A DNA stretch of 64,000 nucleotides from Martinezella hainanensis (lineage in GTDB: Bacteria; Pseudomonadota; Alphaproteobacteria; Rhizobiales; Rhizobiaceae). Shown piece by piece: positions 1 to 8,071 of this stretch; within the stretch, counting starts at the first letter, position 1; the number at the start of each line of letters is the position of its first letter. The position numbers and the translations under genes were made by a program. The notes beneath the pieces are model-generated. The model was given only the letters and a program-made list of their open reading frames with translations, did no database searches and was not told the origin of the DNA. The stretch lies in contig NZ_FMAC01000001.1 in the NCBI RefSeq assembly GCF_900094555.1, forward strand, positions 1-64,000, read 5' to 3'.

Positions 1-255
1 GTCATCGGCGTTGCCGGCGCCGGCCAGGAGATCTCGACGCGCCCGTTCCAGCTGGTGACGGGCCGCTCGTGGATGGGCACGGCCTTCGGCGGCGCCCGCG
101 GCCGCACCGACGTTCCGAAGATCGTCGACTGGTACATGGAGGGCAAGATCCAGATCGATCCGATGATCACCCACACCTTGCCCCTCGAAGACATCAACAA
201 GGGCTTCGAGCTCATGCACTCCGGCGAAAGCATCCGAAGCGTCGTGCTGTATTGA
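1..255 (+). CDS. adhC: S-(hydroxymethyl)glutathione dehydrogenase, C-terminal part
   Basis: Only the last 84 codons are present; the gene enters from the left edge in frame 1 and ends with TGA. The tail (GRSWMGTAFGGARGRTDVP, then IDPMITHTLPLEDINKGFELM and an SIRSVVLY end) is characteristic of class III zinc alcohol dehydrogenase, which oxidises S-hydroxymethylglutathione to S-formylglutathione with NAD in the cytosol. The S-formylglutathione hydrolase gene lies about 630 bases downstream on the same strand, which supports a formaldehyde detoxification role. The zinc-binding and catalytic residues lie outside the window, so intactness cannot be judged. Confidence 0.9.
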   Translation, partial: VIGVAGAGQEISTRPFQLVTGRSWMGTAFGGARGRTDVPKIVDWYMEGKIQIDPMITHTLPLEDINKGFELMHSGESIRSVVLY

Positions 256-329
256 GGTTCAAAGTCACGGAAAGAAACGTATGCGGCGCGTGAGGAATGC
301 GCCGCATATAGCTGAAAAGATTTGATATC

Positions 330-770
330 ATGATTTATGTCGACGCCGACGCCTGCCCGGTTAAGCCGGAAATCCTGAAGGTTGCCGAACGCCACGGCAT
401 CGAGGTGACCTTCGTCGCCAATTCGGGACTGCGGCCGTCGCGAGACCCGATGGTGCACAACGTCATCGTCTCCAACGCCTTCGACGCTGCCGACAACTGG
501 ATCGCCGAGCATGCCGGCGCCGGCGACATCGTCGTCACCGCCGATGTACCGCTTGCCGGCCGTTGCGTTGCCACTGGAGCGCTGGTGACGGGACCAACTG
601 GGCGCATCTTCGACAAGACGAATATCGGCATGGCAACCGCCATGCGCGATCTCGGCGCACATCTTCGCGAAACCGGCGAAAGCAAGGGCTACAATGCCGC
701 CTTCTCGCCGCGCGACCGCTCCGCCTTCCTCGAAACCTTCGACCGGCTTTGCCGGCGTGCCAGAGCATGA
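330..770 (+). CDS. UPF0178 (YaiI/YqxD, DUF188) family protein
   Basis: A 146-residue protein opening with MIYVDADACPVKPEI, the conserved start of the YaiI/YqxD family, whose PIN-like fold is known but whose biochemical role is not established. The central segment DIVVTADVPLAGRCV fits the family's conserved acidic patch. Length is normal. The gene sits between the two glutathione-dependent formaldehyde genes, but I infer no functional link from that alone. Its last codons and TGA stop lie inside an intergenic palindromic repeat, so the final Arg-Ala residues are encoded by repeat DNA. Confidence 0.88.
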   Translation: MIYVDADACPVKPEILKVAERHGIEVTFVANSGLRPSRDPMVHNVIVSNAFDAADNWIAEHAGAGDIVVTADVPLAGRCVATGALVTGPTGRIFDKTNIGMATAMRDLGAHLRETGESKGYNAAFSPRDRSAFLETFDRLCRRARA

Positions 771-808
771 TCCAAAAACTGCTCAGCGGTTTTTGGATAA
801 GATCATGC
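765..808. repeat. Imperfect palindromic intergenic repeat, copy 1
   Basis: GCATGATC at the left edge is matched by GATCATGC at the right edge, and inner CAAAAAC pairs with GTTTTTG around a short centre. This shape is a common dispersed repeat between genes in rhizobial genomes. The TGA stop of the upstream gene lies within the left arm. Related copies occur near 2175 and 8016. It may fold in RNA, but no T-run follows, so I do not call it a terminator. Confidence 0.75.
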
Positions 809-888
809 AAAATCAAAACCCCAGAGCTTGAGCGCTTCGAAGAAAGGCCATCAAGCTCTGAAGCCAATCAAACGCCTGGAGGCCAGCC

Positions 889-1725
889 GTGAACATCATT
901 TCCCAGAATACCGCCTTCGGCGGCATGCAGGGCGTCTTCTCGCATGAATCCGAGGCCTGCAAATGCGAGATGACCTTTGCCGTCTTCGTGCCGCCGCAAG
1001 CGATCAAGGAGCCTCGCCCGGTCCTCTGGTATCTCTCCGGCCTCACATGCACCCATGCAAACGTCATGGAAAAGGGCGAGTATCGCCGCATGGCCGCCGA
1101 ACTCGGCTTGATCATCGTTTGCCCGGATACGAGCCCGCGCGGCAATGACGTGCCGGACGAGCTGACCAATTGGCAGATGGGCAAAGGCGCCGGCTTCTAT
1201 CTCGATGCAACAGAAACGCCCTGGGCCGAAAACTACCAGATGTATACCTACATCACCGAGGAGCTGCCTGCTCTGATTGCCAGGCAATTCCGCGCCGACA
1301 TGGGCCGCCAGGGCATCCTCGGCCATTCCATGGGCGGCCACGGCGCCATGACGATCGCGCTGAAGAACCCCGACCGCTTCAAGAGCTGCTCAGCCTTTGC
1401 CCCGATCGTCCAGCCATCAACAGCCGATTGGTCCGCCCCGGCGCTGGAGAAATATTTGGGCAGCGACAAGGCCGCTTGGCGCCGCTATGACGCCTGCGCG
1501 CTCGTCGAAGACGGAGCTCGCTTCCCCGAATTCCTGATCGACCAGGGCAAAGCCGACAGCTTTCTCGAAAACGGCCTGCGCCCCTGGCTGTTCGAAGAGG
1601 CGATCAAAGACACGGATATCGGTCTGACGCTACGCACGCACGAGCGCTACGACCACTCCTACTACTTCATCTCCACCTTTATGGACGATCACCTGAAGTG
1701 GCATGCCGAACGTCTGGAGAAGTAA
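889..1725 (+). CDS. fghA: S-formylglutathione hydrolase
   Basis: This 278-residue esterase releases formate and glutathione from S-formylglutathione, the second step of glutathione-dependent formaldehyde oxidation. It shows the alpha/beta-hydrolase nucleophile elbow GHSMGG with Ser near residue 147, an LSGLTCTHANVMEK segment typical of the esterase D family, and a late HERYDHSYYFISTF stretch containing the catalytic His. Length is as usual for the family. The preceding dehydrogenase fragment at the window edge supplies its substrate. The start MNIISQNTAFGGMQG matches the normal family N-terminus. Confidence 0.95.
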   Translation: MNIISQNTAFGGMQGVFSHESEACKCEMTFAVFVPPQAIKEPRPVLWYLSGLTCTHANVMEKGEYRRMAAELGLIIVCPDTSPRGNDVPDELTNWQMGKGAGFYLDATETPWAENYQMYTYITEELPALIARQFRADMGRQGILGHSMGGHGAMTIALKNPDRFKSCSAFAPIVQPSTADWSAPALEKYLGSDKAAWRRYDACALVEDGARFPEFLIDQGKADSFLENGLRPWLFEEAIKDTDIGLTLRTHERYDHSYYFISTFMDDHLKWHAERLEK

Positions 1726-1740
1726 AGGTAGTGAGATCGT

Positions 1741-1769
1741 CTTGAATTAGGCAGACGGCAAAGGCATAT
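1741..1769 (+). promoter_or_regulatory. Predicted promoter of the guanidine-II riboswitch transcript
   Basis: CTTGAA at 1741-1746 is followed after exactly 17 bases by GCATAT at 1764-1769, close to the rhizobial housekeeping pattern CTTGAC-N17-CTATAT. It would place the transcript start about eight bases downstream, immediately before the first riboswitch hairpin at 1778. This is a pattern match only. Confidence 0.6.
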
Positions 1770-1777
1770 AGGAAACA

Positions 1778-1839
1778 CGCAGACGACTGCGGCGGCTGGC
1801 GCCCAAAACCGGCCGTAGGCATCGCGGGGACGGCCTCGC
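1778..1839 (+). ncRNA. Guanidine-II (mini-ykkC) riboswitch
   Basis: Two hairpins, each capped by an ACGR tetraloop, lie just before the exporter gene. Hairpin 1 pairs CGCAG (1778-1782) with CTGCG (1787-1791) around loop ACGA. Hairpin 2 pairs GCGGGG (1824-1829) with CCTCGC (1834-1839) around loop ACGG, with one G-T wobble. The linker is 32 bases. The Shine-Dalgarno AAAGGAG follows at 1847-1853, seven bases after hairpin 2. Paired ACGR-capped hairpins ahead of an SMR exporter define the guanidine-II class, where loop-loop docking on guanidinium exposes the ribosome binding site. Translational control is therefore likely. Confidence 0.88.
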
Positions 1840-1859
1840 TCTTAACAAAGGAGCGCAAA

Positions 1860-2174
1860 ATGGCTTGGTTCCTGCTTTTCCTCGCAGGCTTGTTTGAAAT
1901 CGGTTGGGCCGTCGGTCTGAAATATACCGACGGCTTCACGCGGCTGACACCGACGGTTTTGACCGTGATATCCATGATCATCAGCATCACGCTGCTTGGC
2001 TTGGCCGTAAAGACCCTGCCGATGGGCACGGCCTATGCGGTCTGGACCGGGATTGGCACCGTCGGCACTGTTCTGCTTGGCATATGGTTGCTCGGCGATC
2101 CCGCGACATTGGTCCGCCTGTTTTGCATCGGCTTGATCGTGGCAGGCATTGCCGGCCTCAAATTCGTCGCCTGA
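1860..2174 (+). CDS. gdx: Small multidrug resistance family guanidinium exporter (Gdx/SugE)
   Basis: A 104-residue inner-membrane protein with four predicted helices. The first helix contains the SMR glutamate in [13 protein letters not shown], the residue that couples proton and cation exchange. The GFTRLTPT loop and the [15 protein letters not shown] segment are typical of the SugE/Gdx branch rather than the EmrE branch. Gdx proteins export guanidinium in exchange for protons. The guanidine-II riboswitch directly upstream strongly supports this substrate over quaternary ammonium compounds. Start ATG at 1860 follows AAAGGAG with proper spacing. The TGA stop abuts a palindromic repeat. Confidence 0.93.
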   Translation: MAWFLLFLAGLFEIGWAVGLKYTDGFTRLTPTVLTVISMIISITLLGLAVKTLPMGTAYAVWTGIGTVGTVLLGIWLLGDPATLVRLFCIGLIVAGIAGLKFVA

Positions 2175-2276
2175 GCATTTCCAGGAAAAGTGCGTAGCGG
2201 TTTTCCGTCCGGAATGCGTAAGGGAACAATAAGATAGAGCTTTTCCTCGATTCAAGGAAAAGCGGGAAAGCTCTGA
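2175..2276. repeat. Palindromic intergenic repeat, copy 2, with adjoining hairpin
   Basis: GCATTTCC at 2175 and GGAATGC ending at 2217 form the arms of an imperfect palindrome with inner GGAAAA and TTTTCC. A second inverted repeat follows at about 2236-2276 (AGAGCTTTTCC against GGAAAAGC and AAAGCTCT). It starts directly after the gdx stop codon and lies between convergent genes, so it could end transcription from both sides. It belongs to the same broad family as the repeats at 765 and 8016. Confidence 0.7.
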
Positions 2277-2285
2277 GCGCGTCGA

Positions 2286-2672
2286 TCATCGGCGCTGGCG
2301 GTTGTCCAGCGCCCAGCTTCCCGGTCCGGCAAATACCAGAAACAGGAAGATGAAGCAGAACAGGATGGCTCCATCTCCCTCATTGTTGGCCGGGAAAAAA
2401 TTGATCGGCATATGCACCATGAAATAGGCGATCGCCATTTCGCCGCTCAGGAGAAAGGCGATCGGCCGGGTGAAGAGCCCAAGCAGGACAAGTGTGCCGC
2501 CGACAAGCTCTATTATTCCTGCCACGAAGAACAGCGTCGTGATTGCGTAAGGTGCCGGTGGAAAGCCGAAAACCTTTTGCGTGCCATGCTCGATGAACAG
2601 CAACGCGGCCATGATTCGCAGGATTGCTTGGGAGGCAGGCTGATAGGGCGACAAGCGCTCGGAAAATGACAT
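2286..2672 (-). CDS. DoxX family membrane protein, paralog A
   Basis: A 128-residue protein with about four membrane helices and DoxX hallmarks: an early LFIEHGTQKVFGFP segment, a GIIELVGGTLVLLGLFTRP helix pair and a C-terminal LFCFIFLFLVFAGPGSWALD helix. DoxX proteins are poorly characterised inner-membrane proteins, some linked to thiosulfate/quinone or redox-stress functions. The next gene on the same strand (2810-3202) is a close relative with a near-identical layout, so this looks like a tandem duplication. The start MSFSERLSPYQPAS aligns with the paralog's start. Confidence 0.88.
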   Translation of the reverse strand: MSFSERLSPYQPASQAILRIMAALLFIEHGTQKVFGFPPAPYAITTLFFVAGIIELVGGTLVLLGLFTRPIAFLLSGEMAIAYFMVHMPINFFPANNEGDGAILFCFIFLFLVFAGPGSWALDNRQRR

Positions 2673-2809
2673 GAGGATCTCCGTTCGATAGGGGATGCGA
2701 AGGAGATCCTGTCAAAAGTGCTCTCGCTTCGCTGACAACGGAGTGAACACGCGAGAGGCGAATTTATTCGCCGGACCCGGCGATCAGCCGAGCCCGACGA
2801 AGAGGCTGG

Positions 2810-3202
2810 TTACTTCTTGTTGTTGTCGATCGCCAGCAGGCCCGGGCCTGCGAAGATCAGGAACAGGAAGATGAAGCAATAAAGGATCGCTGCGTCACCG
2901 CCATTGTTGGCCGGGAAGAAATTCTTCGGATAATGCGCCATGAAATAGGCGACCGCCATGTTGCCGCAAAGGATGAACGCGACCGGACGGGTAAAGAAGC
3001 CGACGATCGTCGCCAATCCGCCAACGATTTCGATGATACCCTGAACCAGAATCAGGGTCGGCAATGGGCTTGGAAATTGACCGCCAGCCGGAAAGCCGAG
3101 CAGCTTCTGCAAGCCATGTTCGATGAACAATACACCAGTGACGACACGCAATACGGTAAGAGCATAAGGCTGATATTGATTCAGCCGATCGGAAAGCGCC
3201 AT
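2810..3202 (-). CDS. DoxX family membrane protein, paralog B
   Basis: A 130-residue DoxX protein sharing with its neighbour an LFIEHGLQKLLGFP-like helix, an IIEIVGG-FTRP pair and an NFFPANNGGDA loop before the last helix. I chose ATG at 3202 (MALSDRLNQYQPYA) because GGAG lies about nine bases upstream and the start aligns with the paralog. The frame stays open further upstream to 3289, but that stretch does not look like DoxX. Substrate and function are unknown; its place upstream of paralog A suggests co-transcription. Confidence 0.88.
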   Translation of the reverse strand: MALSDRLNQYQPYALTVLRVVTGVLFIEHGLQKLLGFPAGGQFPSPLPTLILVQGIIEIVGGLATIVGFFTRPVAFILCGNMAVAYFMAHYPKNFFPANNGGDAAILYCFIFLFLIFAGPGLLAIDNNKK

Positions 3203-3325
3203 GTTAAACTCCAGTTTTAACTCCCCCACGAGGAAGCAATAGAGCGCACGGGCACGAACGTGAAAACACGGATTCTGACGCTCAATCAATTTTCCGTGTC
3301 AAATCCGTGACTTGTTGTCACATGC

Positions 3326-4858
3326 TCACAACGGGATGTTGTCGTGCTTCTTCCAGGGATTGGTCAGGTCCTTGTTGCGCAGCATCCTGAGGCCCTGCGC
3401 CAACCGCCGGCGGGTCGAGTGCGGCATGATCACTTCGTCAATATAGCCGCGCTCTGCGGCAACGAACGGTGACAGGAAACGATCCTCGTACATCTTCGTA
3501 TGGGCCGCAATCTTTTCCGGATCGGCGATATCCTTGCGGAAGATGATCTCGACCGCACCCTTGGCACCCATGACGGCGATCTGCGCCGTAGGCCACGCAT
3601 AATTCAGATCACCGCGCAGATGCTTCGACGCCATCACGTCATAGGCGCCGCCGAAGGCCTTGCGGGTGATGACGGTCAATTTGGGCACAGTCGCCTCGGC
3701 ATAGGCGAAGAGGAGCTTGGCGCCATGCTTGATCAGCCCGCCATATTCCTGCGCCGTCCCCGGCAGGAAGCCAGGCACATCGACAAAGGTGACGATCGGG
3801 ATATTGAAGCAATCGCAGAAGCGCACGAAGCGCGCGGCCTTCCGCGAGGCGTCGCTGTCGAGAACGCCGGCCAGCACCATTGGCTGATTGGCAACGAAGC
3901 CGACCGTCGCCCCCTCGATGCGGCCGAATCCACAGACGATGTTCTTGGCGAAACTCTCCTGAATCTCGAAGAAATCACCCTCGTCCGCCACCTTCAGGAT
4001 CAGTTCCTTGATGTCGTAGGGCTTGTTGGCATTGGCCGGGATCAGCGTATCGAGCGAATTGTCAGCCTCGGTCACCGACTGATAGCACTCGATCTCGGGC
4101 ACGGTCGCGGTGTTCGACTGCGGCAGGAAATCGATGAAACGGCGCACCTGCAGGAGCGTATCGACATCATTGTCATAGGCGGCATCGGCGATCGAGGATT
4201 TCGTCGTATGCACCGAGGCGCCACCGAGCTGTTCGGATGTCACGGTCTCGTTGGTGACGGTCTTCACCACATCCGGCCCGGTGACGAACATGTAGGAGGT
4301 GTCCCGCACCATGAAGATGAAATCCGTCATGGCCGGAGAATAGACGTCGCCGCCGGCACAAGGTCCCATGATGATGGAGATCTGCGGAATGACGCCCGAG
4401 GCAAGCACATTGCGCTGGAACACCTCGGCATAGCCGCCAAGCGCTGCGACTCCCTCCTGAATGCGGGCACCGCCGGCATCATAGATCCCGATGATCGGCG
4501 CCCGGTTCTTCAGCGCCATATCCTGTACTTTGGTGATCTTTTCCGCATGTGCTTCCGAAAGAGATCCACCAAAGACCGTGAAATCCTTGGCAAAAACGAA
4601 AACGGTGCGCCCGTTGACCGTACCCCAGCCAGTCACAACGCCATCGCCGGCGATCTTGCTCTTGTCCATGCCAAAATCGGTCGAGCGATGCTCGACGAAC
4701 ATGTCGAATTCCTCGAAAGAGCCCTCATCGAGGAAGATGTCGATGCGCTCGCGCGCCGTCAGCTTGCCGCGTGCATGCTGCGCGTCAATGCGCGCCTGCC
4801 CGCCGCCCAGCCTTGCGATCTCGCGACGACGTTCCAGTTCCTGCAGAATTTCCTTCAT
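3326..4858 (-). CDS. pccB: Propionyl-CoA carboxylase beta subunit
   Basis: A 510-residue biotin-dependent carboxyltransferase subunit that moves CO2 from carboxybiotin to propionyl-CoA, giving methylmalonyl-CoA for degradation of odd-chain and branched substrates. Family features are clear: the N-terminal [11 protein letters not shown] and [12 protein letters not shown] segments, [17 protein letters not shown] and an [13 protein letters not shown] glycine-rich region in the N-domain, and [14 protein letters not shown] near the C-terminus. Length is normal. The alpha (biotin carboxylase) subunit and methylmalonyl-CoA mutase are not in this window. Confidence 0.95.
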   Translation of the reverse strand: MKEILQELERRREIARLGGGQARIDAQHARGKLTARERIDIFLDEGSFEEFDMFVEHRSTDFGMDKSKIAGDGVVTGWGTVNGRTVFVFAKDFTVFGGSLSEAHAEKITKVQDMALKNRAPIIGIYDAGGARIQEGVAALGGYAEVFQRNVLASGVIPQISIIMGPCAGGDVYSPAMTDFIFMVRDTSYMFVTGPDVVKTVTNETVTSEQLGGASVHTTKSSIADAAYDNDVDTLLQVRRFIDFLPQSNTATVPEIECYQSVTEADNSLDTLIPANANKPYDIKELILKVADEGDFFEIQESFAKNIVCGFGRIEGATVGFVANQPMVLAGVLDSDASRKAARFVRFCDCFNIPIVTFVDVPGFLPGTAQEYGGLIKHGAKLLFAYAEATVPKLTVITRKAFGGAYDVMASKHLRGDLNYAWPTAQIAVMGAKGAVEIIFRKDIADPEKIAAHTKMYEDRFLSPFVAAERGYIDEVIMPHSTRRRLAQGLRMLRNKDLTNPWKKHDNIPL

Positions 4859-4902
4859 GCGGTCCTCTCTCCTTCGCCGCTTGGGCTTAGCATGACGCAG
4901 GC

Positions 4903-5373
4903 TTAGTTGGCGAGCCGCGGCGTGTTCAGCGAAAAGATGGAGCGAACCCGCGCGGCGATATCTTCCGCCATCAGCTCGTCCGCGGTAGCGGGATCGGGAG
5001 CAACAGTTCTGGTCTCGAAGGATGCCATGGCAACCACGGCGCCGCCATCAGCCGCAGCGGCATCGATATTGATCTTGGCACTGCTGCGGTCGCGATTGAA
5101 GCCGCGTGCCTTGCGCACGTCGGTCAGCCTGACGGTGATGACAACCTGCGGCAATTGCGGAGCAAAGCTTGTTGCAGCGATCGCAGCGTTGACGCGATCG
5201 TTGACGGCTGCGACCAACGCCGGCGACACTGGCGGCAAAGCCTGATCGGCTACGACGGTTGCACTTCGCACGGCATATGTTGGAGGCGGAGGATCGACGG
5301 ACCAGCTTGAGCACGCGGCCAGTGCCAAACATCCCACGAGCGCCGGTACGGCTCTCGGCCTCAACAACAACAT
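4903..5373 (-). CDS. Putative lipoprotein of unknown function
   Basis: A 156-residue protein with a lipoprotein signal: a basic start ([14 protein letters not shown]) and a lipobox ending LAAC, giving a mature N-terminal Cys-Ser-Ser. The start at 5373 is chosen because it places the signal at the N-terminus and has AGGGA just upstream; the frame is open to 5439 without a better start. The rest has no motif I recognise. It lies between pccB and the ATP12 chaperone gene on the same strand, with short gaps. Confidence 0.75.
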   Translation of the reverse strand: MLLLRPRAVPALVGCLALAACSSWSVDPPPPTYAVRSATVVADQALPPVSPALVAAVNDRVNAAIAATSFAPQLPQVVITVRLTDVRKARGFNRDRSSAKINIDAAAADGGAVVAMASFETRTVAPDPATADELMAEDIAARVRSIFSLNTPRLAN

Positions 5374-5442
5374 GATCCCTGTCCCGACTTTCGAATTTGC
5401 AAGATATGCAGATCGACATAAAGGACTGGAAATCAACAATAT

Positions 5443-6228
5443 TCAACTGCGAAGCGCAGAAAAAATGTCAGTCGCGGCCTGAAACTCCTCAAAACGCTGT
5501 GCACGGCGCTGCTCGGCCTCTTCGTCGCTGCCCCAATGCTCGATGGTCCAATCCTCGTCGAGATGGGCGAGCGACCAGACGTCGGCAAGCGGCAGGAAGC
5601 CTTTGGCAAAAGCGAGCGTCAGGATCGCTGAGCCGGTCAGTGTCGTGATCGTGTGAAGGCTCGCAAGTTCCATCGGCGTGTCAAATTTGCGCAAAGCAGC
5701 GGCGAAGGCCGCAATGGCTTCACCGGGTTGTTCCTGGTGCATGACACCTTCCGCCAGGATGAAGCGGGCGCCGAAATCGCGAGCCGCCCATTCGATCACC
5801 GGATTCCAGCGCTCCGACTGCCGCTCGACGAGCCGCTCAGGACCGTCGGCGCGATAGCAGAGCAAATCGCTGCCGGAGAAGCGGACGATTTCGTCGAACA
5901 CAGCCTGACTTTCCGTCGCAACACCGTCAATGGCCGTGTTGACGAGGCGCGTCACCGGCATGGTCGCGGGATCGATGACATCGACCTGCCGTGCCCATTC
6001 AGCGGCCACCAGCTTGGCGAGCGCTTCTGTCGGCAGCGCCAGGGAGCGTCTTGCAGGCGTCTTCACCACCTTGCCGTCAAGCGCGATGGCATGGCCGCCC
6101 TCGTCCGCGCTGATCGTCACATCCTTGTAGAAGCGCTTCGGCAAAGGCTTCTTCATCTGGATCTGCGCGCGGCGGATCGGATCGGGATGGCTGAGACCTT
6201 CGGAAAGATCGTTCAACAGGTCGCGCAT
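5443..6228 (-). CDS. ATP12 family F1-ATPase assembly chaperone
   Basis: A 261-residue protein matching ATP12, which in mitochondria binds the F1 alpha subunit during ATP synthase assembly; alphaproteobacterial homologs are presumed to do the same. Recognisable segments are KRFYKDVTISADEGGHAIALDGKVVKTP-like beta strands at the start (about residues 32-60), an LCYRADGPERLVERQ stretch, and a C-terminal HLDEDWTIEHWGSDEEAE region. A second possible start lies at Met25 (MKKPLPKRFY). It follows the HAD phosphatase gene with a 9-base gap, so co-transcription is likely. Confidence 0.88.
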   Translation of the reverse strand: MRDLLNDLSEGLSHPDPIRRAQIQMKKPLPKRFYKDVTISADEGGHAIALDGKVVKTPARRSLALPTEALAKLVAAEWARQVDVIDPATMPVTRLVNTAIDGVATESQAVFDEIVRFSGSDLLCYRADGPERLVERQSERWNPVIEWAARDFGARFILAEGVMHQEQPGEAIAAFAAALRKFDTPMELASLHTITTLTGSAILTLAFAKGFLPLADVWSLAHLDEDWTIEHWGSDEEAEQRRAQRFEEFQAATDIFSALRS

Positions 6229-6237
6229 GGCGTCACC

Positions 6238-6891
6238 TCAGAGAATATGGCTCAACAAGTCGTTCGGATGGTGGGCTATCGCGTCTGCACCGGCAGCCAG
6301 GAGCTCTTCCACGGAGGCATAGCCCCAGGCGACGCCGATGGCGGTCGCACCTGCCGCCTTCGCCATCTGCATGTCGTAGATGGCATCACCGATCACGATC
6401 GTATCATGCGGATCCATGCCGGTCTCATCGCAGCATTCCGTCACCATCGCCGGATGCGGCTTCGACGGGCAATCATCGGCGGTACGCGAGACGATGAAAT
6501 AGGGCGTGAACTCGTTGACGGCAAGAATATGGGTCAACCCACGGCGGGACTTGCCCGTGACGGCACCGAGCAGCAACTCGTCACGCGCGGCCAGCGTCTC
6601 GATCAGCGACTTGATGCCGTCGAAAAGCGGCGTCTGCATATCCGCCTCGTCGCGAACTTCAGGAAAGATCGACTTGTAATGCGCCGTCATGGCAATCGCT
6701 TCGTCATCGACATGCGGCTTGCCCTGCATGCGGGCAATGGCGATATCGAGCGTGAGGCCGATGATCGATTTGGTGGCGGAAACATCAGGACGCTTGTAGC
6801 CAAAAGCCACGAAAGTCCGTGCCATCACCTCATGGATCAGCCGCACGCTGTCGACCAGCGTACCATCGCAATCGAAAAGGACCAGCTTCAT
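6238..6891 (-). CDS. HAD superfamily phosphatase (phosphoglycolate phosphatase-like)
   Basis: A 217-residue HAD hydrolase. Motif I is LFDCDGTLVDS with the nucleophile Asp7 and acid-base Asp9; the motif III Lys is in a TGKSRRGL segment; motif IV is VIGDAIYDMQMA. An alpha-helical cap after motif I places it in the Gph/PGMB-like group. The substrate is not determinable here. The start codon overlaps the stop of the upstream pseudouridine synthase by four bases (ATGA), so the two are probably translationally coupled. Confidence 0.9.
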   Translation of the reverse strand: MKLVLFDCDGTLVDSVRLIHEVMARTFVAFGYKRPDVSATKSIIGLTLDIAIARMQGKPHVDDEAIAMTAHYKSIFPEVRDEADMQTPLFDGIKSLIETLAARDELLLGAVTGKSRRGLTHILAVNEFTPYFIVSRTADDCPSKPHPAMVTECCDETGMDPHDTIVIGDAIYDMQMAKAAGATAIGVAWGYASVEELLAAGADAIAHHPNDLLSHIL

Positions 6892-7886
6892 TCGTCGTCC
6901 GGCTCCCCCGCCGATTCCATATCAAAGCCGAGAAGGTTCCACGTCTGCACCATATGCGGCGGCAGAGGCGCGGTAACGCGCAGGCGTCCGCCACTCGGAT
7001 GCGGAATATCGATATGCCGCGCGTGCAGATGCAGACGCTTCTGGACACCGCCGGGAAAATCCCAGTTGGGATCGTCATCGAAATATTTGGGATCGCCGAT
7101 GATTGGATGGCCCATGTGCAACGCATGAACGCGCAGCTGATGTGTCCGGCCCGTATAGGGCTCCATCTCCAGCCAGGCGAGGCTCTGCGCAGCGGTTTCG
7201 AGCACACGATAGTAGGAGATCGCGTGATCGGCGCCCTCCTCGCCATGCTTGGCGATACGCATGCGATCGCCATCGGCCGTCGCCTCTTTCACCAGCCAGG
7301 TCGAGATCTTGTCCTCGTGCTTGCGCGGCACGCCCTTGACCAGCGACCAATAGGTCTTCTTGGTATCGCGCTCGCGAAACGCCGCCGTCAGCTTCTGTGC
7401 GGCGCCACGAGTGCGCGCGACCACGAGCACACCGGACGTGTCACGGTCGAGGCGATGCACCAGACGGGGCTTTTCACCCTTCTTGCTTGTCCACGCCTCA
7501 AGCATCTTGTCGATATGGCGGGTAAGGCCGGAGCCGCCCTGCACGGCGAGGCCGGCCGGCTTGTTCAGCACATAGACCTTATCGTCTTCATGAAGCAGCA
7601 TGCGCGCTAGAAGCTCGGCATCGCCACCATGTTTAAGGTCGTTACCGGCGATCGGGCCGCTCTTCAGGGCCTTGGCATCGACATCGAGAGGCGGCACGCG
7701 CACGATCTGTCCCGGCTGTACGCGCGCATCCGTCTTGACACGGCCACCATCGACGCGCACCTGGCCCGAACGCAGCAACTTCTGCAGCTGACCGAAGCCA
7801 AGCCCCGGAAAATGCACCTTGAACCAGCGGTCGAGACGCATGCCCGCTTCATCAGGCTCGACCTGTATATGTTCAATCCCGGCCAT
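6888..7886 (-). CDS. RluC/RluD family 23S rRNA pseudouridine synthase
   Basis: A 332-residue RNA-modifying enzyme. An S4 RNA-binding domain occupies roughly residues 10-70 (MRLDRWFKVHFPG through a VRVDGG loop), followed by the catalytic domain with HRLDRDTSGVLVVART, whose central Asp is the catalytic residue. The GRTHQLRVHALHMGHPIIGD segment is also typical. It is closest in layout to RluC, which modifies 23S rRNA positions in E. coli. I placed the start at 7886 (MAGIEHIQVEP); the frame runs to 7949 but the added residues are not conserved in character. Confidence 0.9.
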   Translation of the reverse strand: MAGIEHIQVEPDEAGMRLDRWFKVHFPGLGFGQLQKLLRSGQVRVDGGRVKTDARVQPGQIVRVPPLDVDAKALKSGPIAGNDLKHGGDAELLARMLLHEDDKVYVLNKPAGLAVQGGSGLTRHIDKMLEAWTSKKGEKPRLVHRLDRDTSGVLVVARTRGAAQKLTAAFRERDTKKTYWSLVKGVPRKHEDKISTWLVKEATADGDRMRIAKHGEEGADHAISYYRVLETAAQSLAWLEMEPYTGRTHQLRVHALHMGHPIIGDPKYFDDDPNWDFPGGVQKRLHLHARHIDIPHPSGGRLRVTAPLPPHMVQTWNLLGFDMESAGEPDDE

Positions 7887-8015
7887 TCTTCTTCTTTCAA
7901 ACACCGCAACATGTCCCGGGAAGTTCCAAATCTTGTTCGGCGGGATCATGCGAATTCAAACGACGGGACGATTGGCCCCGTGGCCGGAGGTTTCCCGGCC
8001 TTTTGACGTGGCTTT

Positions 8016-8044
8016 AGAGCATTTCGACGAAAAGTGGAAACCGG
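8016..8044. repeat. Palindromic intergenic repeat, copy 3, partial
   Basis: AGAGCATTTCGACGAAAAG followed by TGGAAACCGG matches the left half of the rhizobial GAGCATTTC-type repeat. The right arm that would close the palindrome is missing or degraded. It lies between the divergent start of the pseudouridine synthase gene and the 3' end of the copper chaperone gene. Confidence 0.6.
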
Positions 8045-8071
8045 AATTATACGGCAGGATAATTTTCTGGC

